A program made the position numbers and the translations under genes. Positions 1 to 11,426 of a stretch of 64,000 nt of DNA are shown here, piece by piece. The DNA is taken from the NCBI GenBank assembly GCA_032988195.1, contig JANTQE010000015.1, positions 682,001 to 746,000 on the forward strand. The letters are read 5' to 3'. This DNA comes from Arachnomyces sp. PD_36. Taxonomy: Eukaryota > Ascomycota > Eurotiomycetes > Onygenales > Arachnomycetaceae. The notes under the pieces are model-generated. The model searched no databases. It worked only from the letters and a program-made list of their open reading frames with translations, and was not told the origin of the DNA. Numbering within the stretch: position 1 is the first letter of the stretch; the number at the start of each line of letters is the position of its first letter.

Positions 1-875
1 CCTGGGGCAGGATATCTGCCACCATCAGTAGGAGGGCCTCCACGACCGTAACCTCCACCTTGTCGACCAAAGTCGCCTCTACCAGATCGTACGATTGGCG
101 GTGGAGAGCGTGAGAATGTGCGACGTGGGAGAACGATTGAGACGTTGAGAACGGCGCCGTCGAGTTGTGCTTCGTGCATGTGGGCTATTGCGGCCTCCGC
201 ATGGACGCGATCGTAGTAGAGAATATAAGCTGTTCCACGATTGCTCATGTCTATATCACGTTAGTTTCATAAACGTCCTCAAGCGTCATAGGAGGGGGGT
301 ACCAACATTGATTCATGGGCAAATCGATGCTATCTATATCCCCATATGCCCCAAATATTTCGCGGAGATGGCTCTCGTTCACGTTTTTCGTCAATTTCTC
401 AACGACAATCTGCATAGACATATTAGCAATGATTCCCGGAGCCCGTAGACGTATCAATCCCATATTCTCCCCAGAATCCCAAGCCCAGGGGAAAGAACAA
501 AGAAAGCGCATCCCATCTCACCTTCGAGCTTCTCTGTGGCGCCGGACTCCGGCTGACACTGCGGCTATCACTCCGACGTCTATACCCTCCACGCCTAGCA
601 TCCCCTCCTCTACTCCGGCTCCGACTCCTCGTCACACTCCTGCCCCGCGAACGCGATCTGGATCTCGAGTCCCGACCACCACCAAGCCCATTGCGTCGGT
701 CGCGGTCATCGTCACTGCGTGCTGACCTGCTACGGTTAGATCTTCTTGAAGCTGGCGACCCTGAACGAGGCGATATCGAGCGGCGATGGACTGAGCGAGA
801 CCGTGATCTGTCTTTGGGGTTTGCGGAGGGTGAATCGATGCGCGAACGTCCGTGGGACCGGGCGGGTGAGGACAT
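1..875 (-). CDS. RNPS1-like SR-rich RRM protein (partial, 3' end off the left edge)
   Basis: Three exons are visible: 875-522, 409-307 and 250 to the window edge. The N-terminal ~115 residues are an Arg/Ser-dipeptide-rich domain. A single RRM follows, starting with IVVEKLTKNV and continuing through HLREIFGAYGDIDSIDLPMNQ and NRGTAYILYYD. After it comes an Arg/Gly-rich tail. An SR domain followed by one RRM of this type is the layout of RNPS1, the ASAP/exon-junction-complex splicing cofactor, so a nuclear role in splicing or mRNP assembly is inferred. Intron 1 (410-521) has a GTGAGA donor. Intron 2 (251-306) needs an unusual GTTGGT donor to keep the RRM in frame (MNQ-YMSNRG). The stop codon lies outside the window. 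Another SR-type RRM factor is possible, but RNPS1 fits best. Confidence 0.8.
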
Positions 876-1481
876 TGTTAGGTGTATGATATGTGAAAGG
901 AAGGACTATATGATGTAAGAGAGATAGAGGGATAAGTTAGAGGTGAGAAGGGTGGTGTCGTAGTTGAAGATGGAGTGAGAAGTTGAAGTGGTGATGGTTT
1001 TGCATCGCGTTCAAGTTGAAGCTGCCAAAAAAGAAAGTTGATGCATGAGGCTCCGCTTTAAGCTTCAAATGTGAAAATTTAAAGTTTCGGGGAAAGTCCA
1101 AACAAACAAACGCAGGAATTCTACTCCGTACATACATCAAAACGGTGGGTATGGATTTCCTTTCTCTTATACTTCTCTCTCTATTGTCTAGCTAGCTAAA
1201 TACTGGGGATTCAATATACACAGTCTAATTTCAAGGTATCAACTTGAACTTTCGCGTTTTCGCGTCACGAGTCATTGAATGGTTTAAGTCTGACACTTGG
1301 TAGCCGTCGACCAGTGAGAAAAATATATATATTTGAACCGCCGTAATCATGGTGATCGTACATCCACTGCAACCTGAACAATTCCCAAGTTCTTCTTTCA
1401 AACGCCACAAAGCCACCTAAAGAAAAGTAGAAAATACGGAAGTGAGAGAGGGGAGTATATAGGCATTGGAATTCTCCATTT
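876..1481. other. Intergenic, no gene seen
   Basis: This is the 5' region of the RNPS1-like gene and the 3' region of the RCC1-family gene. Only short ORFs without family resemblance are present, and I see no RNA gene or repeat. Confidence 0.5.
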
Positions 1482-3074
1482 TCACCCTACAAACCCCCTT
1501 GGAATTGATGCAAGGAACCAATGCCGACCACCAGCTCCAGCCCAGCAGACTTCTGTACCAGTATCAATACGACTAAATTGAATATCTCCTGAACCAATGG
1601 GTGTTTCGCGACAACGAGGAGCAGCACTTAATACACATGAAAATATTGAACCAGTGCTGCCAATAACTATGTTTTGAGCTGTATCCGCAGCAGCAAACAC
1701 ACAGCCGCGTATAGGGATTCTCGTAGGTCGCAAAAGACTCCATGACCTTCCTTGATCAAGAATCATTACCCCTGGGTCATCCAGTGGGGTATGGGAAATG
1801 TCCGGGTCTACCTTGGCGTTATGCATGCGTCCCCAAATGAAACAAGACTCGCCGCAAAGCCCTATCGAATGATGAGGTCCACCGTCCAGCATCTTCATTT
1901 TTAACCCGACCAGAACTCTCTGTGGGATGAAGTCTGCACTGCTGTCCTCACCCGCGCCTTCAGCAACACCTGTCTGCGCAAAATTGTTCAAACCCCAAGC
2001 CCATGTACCACCATCCCTATCAATGGCGAATGCATGGTTCCAGCCAGTATGGATAGATTTTATTCTTACCTTTTTCGGTAATTCCACTAGACTGGGGCGG
2101 AGGGAGGTATTCCGGCGACGTGAGACCAAACGACGTCCGAGTTCACCGTGGTCACCAGTTCCGAAAGCAAAAACACGGCCATTGGCATCCAGTGCAAGGC
2201 AAAAGTTTTTTCCAACGCTGAGCTTTGTGATATCCCTCAGCTCAGGGATGAGCATTGGGTTCTCTTGAAGATTGATAACTTCATCATCAGGGGTGAGGTA
2301 AAATCCGAACTCCCCATTGCTATCCTATCTAAGGGTTAGCTAGCAACATGATAAGGACATGAATTGAGAAAAACCACTCACTTGAAACTGACCCCAACCA
2401 TAAACAAGCCCCGTCTCAGTCAACACAAATATAGTGCTATCACCAGTTGCGACTTGCGCAAATCTGGTTCCCGGTGGGAATTTATCAGCCGTAATAGCGG
2501 AAGGAGCTGAATCAAATGGACTTAGGCCAGGAAAGTGACCGTCCGAAATAGAGCCAGAATCGTCCTCCGCACCAGCCGAACTCCCTTCCGGGGCTGAGTC
2601 GCGGCCAAGTGTTGCCCAAAAGAGAATCTGATTATCAGAAGTCAAAGCCACGGCGTGCATTCCACAAGCCGAGAAATCCACCACTTTCACAGCGTTTGCA
2701 TCAAAAGTCTGATTCGACCGTGACCCCGTCACCTTTCTTGCAGTACCACCAGCCTTGCCCAGCTCAAGCTCCCCACGGGTCTCCATCCCAAAAACAGACA
2801 CTTCAAGTGGAGTGCGAGGCAATGATGGCTTGGTAATGAGTGTTGGCATCTCTTTGAAGCGGTCAAGAGAACGTTGCCATGGGGCAGCATATTGCTCTAA
2901 TGTGAGCCCCTCTTCTGCCGCCCTCTTCTCTAATGCCTCCTTTAGTTTGGCGTTCTGCTTGTAATGGTAGGGTTTAAACCGAATAATATCGGCAGTTTCT
3001 CTCCTCCTAGGATCCCGGACGCGTCTATGTTGTACAACTCCACCAAAAGATTTCCATAACGCAGGCTCCTCCAT
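1482..3074 (-). CDS. RCC1-repeat protein, divergent Ran-GEF-like
   Basis: Two exons, 3074-2382 and 2324-1482, joined in phase 0 (WGQFQ-DSNGEFGF) across a 57-nt GTGAGT intron, give about 511 aa. RCC1 blades are clear: VSVFGMETRGELELG, GMHAVALTSDNQILFW, FAQVATGDSTIFVLTETG, FAFGTGDHGELGRR, HAFAIDRDGGTWAWGLNNF and HHSIGLCGESCFIWG. The inserts and the order resemble fungal RCC1/Pim1, the chromatin-bound exchange factor for Ran. However, the N-terminal ~85 residues are not the usual lysine-rich NLS region, and several blades are degenerate (AAADTAQNIVIGSTG). A diverged paralogue is therefore as likely as the main Ran GEF. The start used is the first in-frame ATG, because an in-frame stop lies about 60 nt upstream. 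A short upstream exon spliced into ATACAG just before this ATG is possible. Confidence 0.75.
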
Positions 3075-3229
3075 GCTGTATGTTTCAACGGCCTTGCTAC
3101 CCAGTGTCAACGGGACTCAGCACCGAGCGGAGGACAAAATCTTGCGTCCATCAACATCCAAATTGTCGAGTCTCTGGAAATGGGGTAACGTATGAGCTCA
3201 ACCTTTTTAAGATCGAGAAGGAAAGAAAT

Positions 3230-3258
3230 CTGCCAGCTCTCGGATTCGAACCGAGAAT
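3230..3258 (-). pseudogene. Detached 3' fragment of a tRNA gene
   Basis: On the minus strand this reads as a T-arm (CTCGGTTCGAATCCGAG) followed by an acceptor-like GCTGGCA. It is nearly identical to the 3' part of the intact tRNA-Thr at 3531-3603. The upstream sequence does not supply a D-arm, an anticodon arm or a pairing 5' acceptor strand, so this is a relic and not a functional tRNA. Confidence 0.65.
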
Positions 3259-3530
3259 TAAAAAGCAGCAGTCAAAAAGCGTGTCAGGTGTGGAAGGTGG
3301 TGTATAGATTAGGAACAACTAGGTACTGAGTGGAACGGCTATTTACATGTGGGAGGTCACGTGGTACATGGAAGATGACTAATCATGACAAAGCGCACCG
3401 CCACGAATTAAAAAAAACCCCACAACAACCAAATTATTCACTCGACGTTCAACCCCTCATCCTCAACCCCCCTGAAACAATTTCCCGAGAAATTGCTCTC
3501 CTCAAAAAAGAATTCAAAAAAAAATGAACT

Positions 3531-3603
3531 TGCTAGCACTCGGATTCGAACCGAGGATCTCATCATTACTAGTGATGCGCCTTACCAACTTGGCCATGCC
3601 AGC
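3531..3603 (-). tRNA. tRNA-Thr (anticodon AGT)
   Basis: The 73-nt sequence folds as a complete cloverleaf with no intron. The acceptor stem is GCTGGCA/TGCTAGC with one G-T pair and discriminator A. The D-loop contains the AAGTTGGTAAGG block. The anticodon stem is CATCA/TGATG with loop CTAGTAA, giving anticodon AGT. The T-arm is CTCGG-TTCGAAT-CCGAG, the internal B box. It decodes ACU/ACC after A34-to-inosine editing. It lies between the RCC1-family gene and the AFG2-type gene. Confidence 0.93.
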
Positions 3604-3816
3604 TGTTGCTTGGTGGAAAACTTCACATATGTGATCTAACAATCAACCGTAGGTTTACTTAAGGTCTGCCTATGTTTCTAAGTACGACGACGAGGGGGAG
3701 GACAGCATGATGTATCCGCCAAAACCGCCGATTTCCCGCAGTTCGATTTAAAAATTCTAACGGAAACCATAGGTTTCATATCTCTAAGTTTCGTTACATC
3801 CTACTGGCTACTTTGT

Positions 3817-6118
3817 CTATGACGACCTATTCGCCCACTGTGTATACTCCTGGATAACATCGCTCGTAATCTGTCGCCGTACCTGACCCAAGGCATTTTC
3901 AAAATGGCGCCATCTAACCTCCTGTTCCACGCCTGTCTCTTCTTCCTCATCCAGCGCCGCGTCAGCGGCGACTTCGCAGATATTTATAATCTCCGCGCCG
4001 GAATACCCATCTGTTAGGGAGGCGAGCTGGTCTAGATCAACCTTCTCCGAGACGGAGGATTTTTGCGTCCATATATTTAGGATCTCCTTCCGAGCTTCTA
4101 GATCAGGTGGTCCGATGTATAGAACATTATCTAGCCGACCGGGCCTCATTAACGCGGGATCAATCACGTCGGGTTTGTTCGTCGCGGCGACCACCAAGAC
4201 ATTCTTCAATTCCTCAATTCCATCCATTTCATTGAGTAGAGTCGTGAGGACATTTAAACCTCCTTGCGAACCCTTGTATCGTTTCGAGGCGATAGCATCT
4301 ATCTCATCGAAGAATATGATACTGGGACTTGCTGATCTTGCCTTGCGAAAGATTTCTCTTAATGCCCTCTCAGACTCTCCGACGTACATACTTAGGATTT
4401 CGGCTCCTTTAACAGCTAGGAAATTTAATCCTGCTTCGGTGGCGAGGGCTTTAACCATCAGTGTCTTCGAGCAGCCAGGGGGCCCGTAAAGTAATATGCC
4501 TCGTTTGCTATTGACGTTAAGTCTCTTCATTCGCTCGGGGAACTGTGATAAAGGTTAATAATCTAGTCGTCGCAGTTGGTTTAGACGAAAGTGTAAGTCT
4601 TACCTTAAGAGGCCGCTGTACAGCCTTCTGAAGATGCCTCTTGATATCGTGCTGCCCACCGATATCGGTCCACCTTACTTTTGGTGTTTCAAGGAAGACT
4701 TCTCGCATTGCGGTGGGTCGGACTTCTTGACGTGCCAAATGCACATCCTCCTCGTTAATCTGAAGGGATATGTTCGGACTTGGTGTGGCTTCATCTGCGT
4801 TCTCAACAGCGGGTTCTTGAGATGAGTCTTGTGATGCTATGCTCTCTAGCTGCCGACTGCGCGCTTTTCTGCAGGCTAGTTGGAGTAGAGCAAACAGATC
4901 AGCCCCAACGTAGCCGTGTGTTTGCTCTGCCGTGGTGCTAAGAAGAGCATCATTCGGTTCAGTGGAAGGGCCACGAATAGCTCTCAGGATCTCCACTCTA
5001 TCTTTTGCGGTGGGGACTTGGAGCTCTACCTCCATACCTAGTCGATGAGGCGTTCTCAACGCATCATCCACGTCATTAGGATGTCTTGTTGCAGCAGCGA
5101 CGAAAACATGTGAGTTTCGAACACTATCTAACATTTCGCAAAGTACCGAAGCCACACTTGATGAATCATTAGAGCCGCGCTTAGGGGCAATGAAATCAAG
5201 TTGGTCGATGAGGACTAAGCTTGGCTGGGCGCGGAGTGCATCTGCAAAATTCTTTCGTAGAATAGCCTCTCCATCTCCCGAGTTACTGCGTAGAATGGAA
5301 CTTCCAATTGTGAACACCGTTGTCCAACCAGCTGCGGCAATGTTTGATAATAAAGTGCTCTTTCCTGTTCCCTTGGGGCCATAAACCAATAATCCTCCAC
5401 TTCGCTGATAGAAGGAGGGCATCGTCAGGTTATGTGACGAATAGCTAAAATCACGAAGCGTCTCATTGATCTGCTTCACCTGCGGATTTAGCCCTCCCAA
5501 CCCAGACGGAGCAACCTCAAGCGTCGGCGGTTTACTTGGAGCTTCATCCGAACCCCCAATCCTGACCTTCGAATATGCTGTAAAATGAAAGATAGTGTTG
5601 GTGTCATTCCTGCTTCGGGAAGAAATTTCCGCAATCCTAAAGCTCCGTCGGCGGGCTTTGAGGTCGAGGTCAAAAACCATTCCAGTGGAAATGACTTCGC
5701 ACCTTGATAAAGGGTGCTCTAGACCCCATTCCCAGTGCTCTCGATCGTTCTCCTCAAGTTGACCCTGACTAGAGTTCTTCGTCGTATCCGTGCACTCCTC
5801 AAGACGCACAGAGACTGCCTCTCCTAGAGGCTCATCCTCCTTCGTAATGGATATCTTATCCCCTAATTTGAATCCGTAACAGTCTTGTAGGACTTTTGAA
5901 GTCTGTACCACAGTCTCCTGGATCTTTTCAGGGGCAGTCCACGCAATAGCAGTTTTTGGCTTTCCCTGAACTAGCTCCAATCGGCAGAGGTCGCCTGCAC
6001 GAAGTTTAAGGAGGAGCAGAATAGACGGGGCAAGATGGATGCGAAACGAATCTTTATAGTCTGGCCTTTGTTGTTTCGAGAGCGGCCTGACGGTCCACTG
6101 TCTTTGCCCGTCCCCCAT
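3817..6118 (-). CDS. AFG2: AFG2/DRG1-type tandem AAA ATPase
   Basis: Exons 6118-4604 and 4542-3817 are joined in phase 0 across a 61-nt intron, giving 746 aa. An N-terminal domain of ~200 residues is followed by two AAA modules. D1 has Walker A GPKGTGKST near residue 244 and a Walker B written LVLIDQLDF near 304. D2 has Walker A GPPGCSKT near 524, Walker B IIFFDEIDAI near 586, and AATNKPDVIDPALMRPGRLD as second region of homology. Cdc48-like architecture with this spacing fits Afg2/Drg1 (SPATA5), which strips Rlp24 from cytoplasmic pre-60S particles. The D1 Walker B has Gln in place of the catalytic Glu, which predicts weak or no hydrolysis in D1, while D2 is canonical. The gene shares a 539-bp divergent upstream region with the gene at 6658. 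Confidence 0.88.
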
Positions 6119-6657
6119 TATTCACCCAGTCTTTCGGAGTAGAAGGAAGTAATTAGGGAAAGATATCAAGTTGCAGACTCAACGCAGCGTGCATTAAGAG
6201 ATTGTTATCTTGATCAGTTTTCAGAGAGTACCCCACGAGGGGTATTTTTGAAGGATGAAAATCGAAAATAACCGTTTCCCTCGGGCATTGACTTGCATTT
6301 CATGTTATTATCGGAGTTCTCGTCGAAATCTAAGCATCCAAGGAGCTCCTTCGTTGTCAATAGGGGCTATGGTTCTCGAAAATATTTCCTGTCCCACAGT
6401 GCGGAATTAATAACATACATATTGTAATAATACCGTATGAACCGAAACCTGTAGGGCTGAGATACATTTTTCCTCACAGCATCACGAAGACTTCAACAAG
6501 ACAAGCAACACAACGATCACTTCGACAGATACCCTATTGACTGACAGCCACTCACCTGTCGTTTGCTGGTTACCATTATGGCTCTTATGCTCAGCTTGTA
6601 CTCTGGAGTGATTTAATATCGGGCTCTATCGGCGAGCAACCCGTTTCCTTTACCCCC
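6119..6657. promoter_or_regulatory. Divergent intergenic region
   Basis: This stretch lies between two genes transcribed away from each other, so it should hold both promoters. No clear TATA box or known operator stands out, and no RNA gene or repeat was seen. Confidence 0.45.
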
Positions 6658-7968
6658 ATGCCTTATCGCATTCGTCCAGGGCAATTCACACGCCTTGGCC
6701 GACAGCAGATATGTCGAGCAGCATCGTCGAGCTCTGGGGCCCATTACCCTCGATATGGCGAGAGAGGACTCCGTAAAATCGTCGGATCACGACCCAAGAC
6801 CGGAGGAAAAAACGAACTTCCACAGCTAGAAAAAGTTCTCGTTAATGGCACGAAAGAGCAGGATGGGATCGAAGCTGCGGAGGCTCCTTCCCCCAGCGAT
6901 CAAATAGCATTGGAGTCTGCCAACTTGCTTGAAAAGTATGGCCTTTCTACCATACCGAGCAACAACTCTTCTCCAGGGGTAGAAATCGATCAATTCGGGC
7001 AAATGAGTATCACATCGGAGGCAGACAGTCGGCGAAAGCACAGGACAGCTCTCATACTCTCTCGGGCGAGCCCGTCGTTATCTGAGCATGATTTTCGCAA
7101 GCTTCTTGGGACAGGGAAGCACATTGACGGGTGGAGGGGCCAAGGCGGCCTCGAGCAGAGTATACCTACCCAGTCTCCTCGATTGATGTTCTGAATCCAT
7201 TGCTAAGCCGGAATTTGTATTACTATAGTCATCCCTCTCCGCCATCACCGCACCCTCCTCCGGAGCACATCCTGGGCGCTGATATTCACAACCCCCGCTC
7301 ACGCTAAGGAATACCAAGAGAAAGCAACCCTTCTTCGGAAGCAAGCAGGCTACCACACCCCAACCTCGCCTTCCTCCCAAATCGCACCGCCTCCGAATTT
7401 CGTCGCAGGTGGAACTAGCGGCTTAAAAATACAAGATTACACTTTAACATCTCCTTGGTTAAATATATCGCTCGTCGCGCAACTCTCTCCTTTCGATTTC
7501 AAGCTCCAGCGCGCAATTGATATCCACGAGAAATTAAAGAGCCCTCAAAGTCGAAGCACGGACAAACAGGACCCTGGTCTCCGCCGCGCAGAGCGATCGT
7601 TTCCGGTCCGATTTTGGGTTGACCAGCACAACTTGATGGAGTTAACACCTGAGATTATCAACAGAATTCTCATTTGGGATGGGGCTTTTCGAGGATCCAG
7701 GTGGCAGGTGCTTGAAGGAGAAGCAGGCATACAGCATCTGGTCGATTTGGATAAGCCTGACATCATGGGCAATAGAAGCAACAGCGTTGCCGAGGAGGAT
7801 GATCAATCTGGCTCGCTGAGACGGGCTGATAATTGGCGCATCAACTTCCGGCACGCATCTGAGGCTAGGCGATTTATGCGCATCTGGCATCGGACGCCAT
7901 TGCCCAAATTCTCAGGCCTCCCATACTCCGACCCGCAACCTCTGGTGAAGGTCGAGTGCTTATTTTAA
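6658..7968 (+). CDS. Conserved fungal protein, function unknown
   Basis: Exons 6658-7159 and 7229-7968, with a 69-nt intron (GTATAC...CTATAG), give 413 aa. The splice restores a continuous conserved-looking block, GGLEQ-IIPLRHHRTLLRS, then STSWALIFTTPAHAKEYQEKA and HTPTS. I recognise this as a family of uncharacterised filamentous-fungal proteins but know no biochemical role. The first ~25 residues are rich in Arg, Gln and Ser with no acidic residue (MPYRIRPGQFTRLGRQQICR), which suggests a mitochondrial presequence. A central segment is acidic and Ser-rich. No membrane span or catalytic motif is visible. The C-terminal part (DNWRINFRHASEARRFMRIWH) could be an RRM-like fold, but this is only a guess. 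Confidence 0.7.
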
Positions 7969-8136
7969 GACTCTCTACCGGTGCCTTTCCATCCTTCTTC
8001 AATATGAAGGTCCTGTACTCCAGGTAGACCTAATATCGCACAGCAATGATACCCCAGTTATTAAGAACAAATACATTAGAAAGCTTCCCTCGCCTTGGGA
8101 CGATATTGTTTCGGCTCCCATTCGAATGACGTACAG

Positions 8137-8160
8137 CACGTGACCTAGGGCTACACGTGA
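8137..8160. promoter_or_regulatory. Paired CACGTGAC motifs upstream of the SDR gene
   Basis: Two CACGTGAC elements lie about 18 nt apart, roughly 100-125 bp before the SDR start codon. CACGTG is the core site of fungal bHLH factors such as Cbf1- and SREBP-type proteins. A regulatory role is inferred only from position and duplication. Confidence 0.4.
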
Positions 8161-8260
8161 CGGCGGGGATGGTTTCCACTAATAATCTCCCGGCCGATGC
8201 ACTGTTCGGGGATACACCCTATTCGCATTGTTTACCGTTAACGCATTGAATACAGAAACT

Positions 8261-9209
8261 ATGGCGTTTGCTCGCAGGTTAGCTATCCTACCTGGAGGCT
8301 TAGGTAGGGATGAATGGTAGCCGGTGTTGAACATTACAATTGTTTTAGTAGTAACTTTTGTCTTTGAATCCAGGCGGGCTTGGATCGATAACAGGCAAGA
8401 AGCTGAGGGAGCAGGGAGCTAGACTCGCCGTTCTTCATGCTCCCTTCGAGACTCCCCGTCGCGATGAGCTACTTGAAGCTGGATACGGACCATTGGCCAG
8501 CAACGAGGACATCCGCACCTATGAATGTGATATCACATCGCCGGAATCTGTCCAGTCGGTTTTCGATTCTCTCGAGAAAGAAATGATAAGGCCTCAGTCT
8601 CCTGAGAAGCTCTTTCCTAGCGTCCTGATCAACACTGCTGGGTACGTTTCTCTAAATGACATGGAGACCACTCCCCCGGAAGAGACCATGAAACATCTCA
8701 ACGTCAACGTTCTTGGTCCGATGTTATGTTCTCAAGCATTTGCCCGACTGTACTTTGCAGCTTCGAAGGCTACTGGCGACTTGGCTGCAGGCCCTCGGCC
8801 ACCAGGCAGAATCGTTAGTATTTCCTCACAGGCAGCGCACACGGCACTGCATCGGCATAGTGCATACTGCGCGTCCAAAGCTGCTCTGTTGGGCCTAACT
8901 CGCAGTATGGCATCCGAGTGGGGAGGTCGCGGTATTACTGCAAACACTGTCTCACCTACAGTGGTGTGGACCGCTCTCGGACAGAAAGCTTGGGGAGAGG
9001 ACTCTGTGAGAGAGGCCTTCCTAAAAACCGTGCCAACCGGCAGATTTGCGCAGCCTGAAGAAGTTGCTGATGCCGTTCTCTTTCTGTGTCAGGTGAGTGT
9101 CTTAGTTTATCAAAGTTATACTACCCTGGTTCTGATGGAATAATAGGATTCGAGTGGCATGATAAATGGCGCAGATGTCAGGGTGGATGGGGGGTTTACG
9201 ATCAGATAA
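8261..9209 (+). CDS. Short-chain dehydrogenase/reductase (SDR)
   Basis: Three exons, 8261-8303, 8374-9092 and 9147-9209, give about 274 aa. The first exon plus splice creates the Rossmann glycine motif LAILPGGLGGLGSITGKKL. Further SDR landmarks are INTAGYVSLND (NAG-like), IVSISSQAA with the catalytic Ser, SAYCASKAALLGL (YxxxK), and a C-terminal GADVRVDGGFTIR. This is a classical SDR, probably NAD(P)-dependent and cytosolic. Sugar-alcohol dehydrogenases and 3-oxoacyl-ACP reductases share this look, so the substrate cannot be named. The last exon, coding DSSGMINGADVRVDGG, lies beyond a 54-nt intron. Without it the protein would lose the family's conserved C-terminus. Confidence 0.85.
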
Positions 9210-9424
9210 TTCTACAATTACTGGGCTCCCACGGAACGAGCGTGGGTGGAGTTTTCCGTGCCATATCGAATTTATAGAGGTAAAGGAGACAAACTCTCAG
9301 AAAACAATACGATAGTACTTTCAATATTCACCATTATTTTCACCAACGGCGGGAATAACACGCGGATTTGCTTTCTTGCTATCATTATCCCGATCATCCC
9401 TCCCCCCTACACTCTATCTCAACA

Positions 9425-9687
9425 TATCGGTTTTTTTGATACCAACCGCATTGCGAGCCCCCCACCTCCCCGTCGAATATACCCCTCTAATCAACACTGT
9501 GAGTAACCAGTCTTCTTGATAGGTGCTGCTTATCTAGGATAGATCTGCTTCACTTGCTCTTCAAGAAGTGACTCATGCTCATGTGAAAGGGCCACCCGAG
9601 AAGTGAATTATGGCCTCCCAGTGAATCATATTCGCTACGGGGTTGAGTCACCCTTCATTCCTTCCCGTCCTCCCTTTCGCTACTAAT
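9425..9687 (+). repeat. Inverted repeat, left copy (263 bp)
   Basis: This segment reappears in reverse complement at 12004-12212. The aligned blocks run from TATCGGTTT at the outer end to CTACTAAT at the inner end. There are scattered transition-type differences, and an internal stretch of ~50 bp (about 9590-9637) is missing from the right copy. The edges are sharp in both copies. No ORF is inside, and no obvious terminal inverted repeat belongs to the unit itself. Confidence 0.85.
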
Positions 9688-11040
9688 ATTCACTGTTCTC
9701 CAACCCCCCCCTCTTATATAAACCCCCAACCCACCTTCCAAAAACTTCCTTCCTTTCTCTTCATCATCTGCAGCAACTTAGCTACGGTTACTCTTTTATA
9801 ATCTTTCCTCTATATACCATCGCCTTATAAAGTGTCTAACCCCTCAAGTTATCTGCTGCTATATATATTCCAGTACGCAAGACGCGTTATTTCATGGAAA
9901 TCTATTCACTAATATATACCCCCATCTTCCATTCATTGGTACTATGGGCGACGCTTCGCTAATCAGGAGATGTCTCTAGCCATATCCTTCGAGTTTGCTT
10001 CACACATACGCTGACAAATGCTCAAATCCAAGCTCTGGAGTGTCCAGATATCGAGTTTCAACCAGAGCCAGATATTGCTCCAATTCTGACGTTCAGTATT
10101 GAGCGCTCTCACCCTATTGTCGGGCGCTAGGGTCAAGGAAGCGATAGAGTCTGGGTCGCTTCTTCGCCGGCCTCGGTCGTCGATTTTGAATATCCTTTAG
10201 AATCCTCGCTTTTTACTTGGAGATTGGATGTCATTGGTCTTTTACGCGCATTTTCTCCTTATTCGTTCCATTATTCTCTTCAACATGCACGCGATCGTTC
10301 TGATAAGAAATATCACTCGAGAGACTTTCGAAAATTAGGTTCTCAGCAATGATATGACAAATGTCATGACGCTCGCTGCATTGCTGCATCGATTGATTGG
10401 AGGGTTTTCTATCGCGCTGCAGTCGGTGGTATGATGCATATGATACCCCCGTCCCCTAGATCTATAGCTGATTTGAATTGCGGTCTAGCCCGATACTTCA
10501 AATACTTACCAAATCCTAACATTCTCATCCGCGGTGGACCGCCGCAACATACAAGTACGCTCCCCCAGGTATCAAACCATTCAGAATATGGTCGATGGAG
10601 TTATCAAAGAGGTCTAACAGGATCCACGCGTTCGAGATCACGCCGATATTTCCAGGGACATCATTTGGATTGAAGCAAAACCAGCAACCCACGATAAACC
10701 GTCCGGATGGAAGAACTTGATCACCGAAGCAGCAAATAGCCTGCAAAGTGTTCATCCCAGCCGGAGAGAAGTCGGAGTCTCTATCCGTCGAGCGAGAAGC
10801 CAGGAGAAAGTTCTCTTCCAATACTCTTGGCTTCGCACTCCAGTACCAAGAGCCTGGAGTTATCGGGCGCTTAGACTGTTCTTGGCCTTTATGAGACTAC
10901 ATATTTCTGTGTTCAGTCTTCCCCTGAATCCATTCGGATATACCTTATGCCGCGACTTTGAGGGAACCCCCCATCACCGAGATGGAGCCGATAAAGCTTA
11001 GCATTCCAAAATGCGCCAAGATTTGAGAGGATGCCTTGGT
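9688..11040 (+). pseudogene. Decayed DNA, part of the helicase-relic island
   Basis: The segment opens with a CT-rich stretch and a TATATAAACC box near 9714. It continues with short broken reading frames, for example near 10400-10660, that I could not assign to a family. Composition is not strongly AT-biased, so heavy RIP is not obvious. It abuts the recognisable SNF2 fragment at 11040 and may be the degraded 5' part of the same unit. Confidence 0.35.
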
Positions 11041-11410
11041 TCAACTCATATCGTTGCACGATGGAGTCTGTCGTCTACGAGTATTGTGCATGTTTCAAGA
11101 GACCGGGTGAGCCGTCATTCATCTAACGGACGCGTCGATTTCGGCGACCGAGCTGCTTCATCAAAGATATGATGTAGTTATTGCCTCTTTCGAATTTCTG
11201 CTTGCGAATGTGAGATATATGGATAATTTCAGTAAGGAAATTTCCCTCTATCGCAGCACTAAAAAAGAGAAGAACGCGATTCCACTTCCATCTCGTCCGA
11301 CATCATCACTCTAATCAGAGGTATACCAAACCATCGGATATCCTTGGAAGCGTGTCGTCGTCGATGAAGTTCAACAGGTGAGCAAGCACGGTCAGGCGAA
11401 TCTCCACGCA
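11040..11410 (+). pseudogene. SNF2-family helicase fragment A (region around motif II)
   Basis: Across three frames the reading is AVIHLTDASISATELLHQ, RYDVVIASFEFLLANVRYMD, then YPWKRVVVDEVQQ followed by KHGQANLHARDHL. This matches the stretch of SNF2/Rad5-type ATPases between motif Ia and just after motif II (DEAH-like, here DEVQ). At least one in-frame stop (near 11314) and frame changes show that it is not an intact gene. Confidence 0.65.
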
Positions 11411-11426
11411 AGGGACCATCTGCAAA

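Noticed and set aside
1231..1416. 61-codon minus-strand ORF with one hydrophobic stretch
   Set aside because: No conservation clue, poor context and no splice partner.
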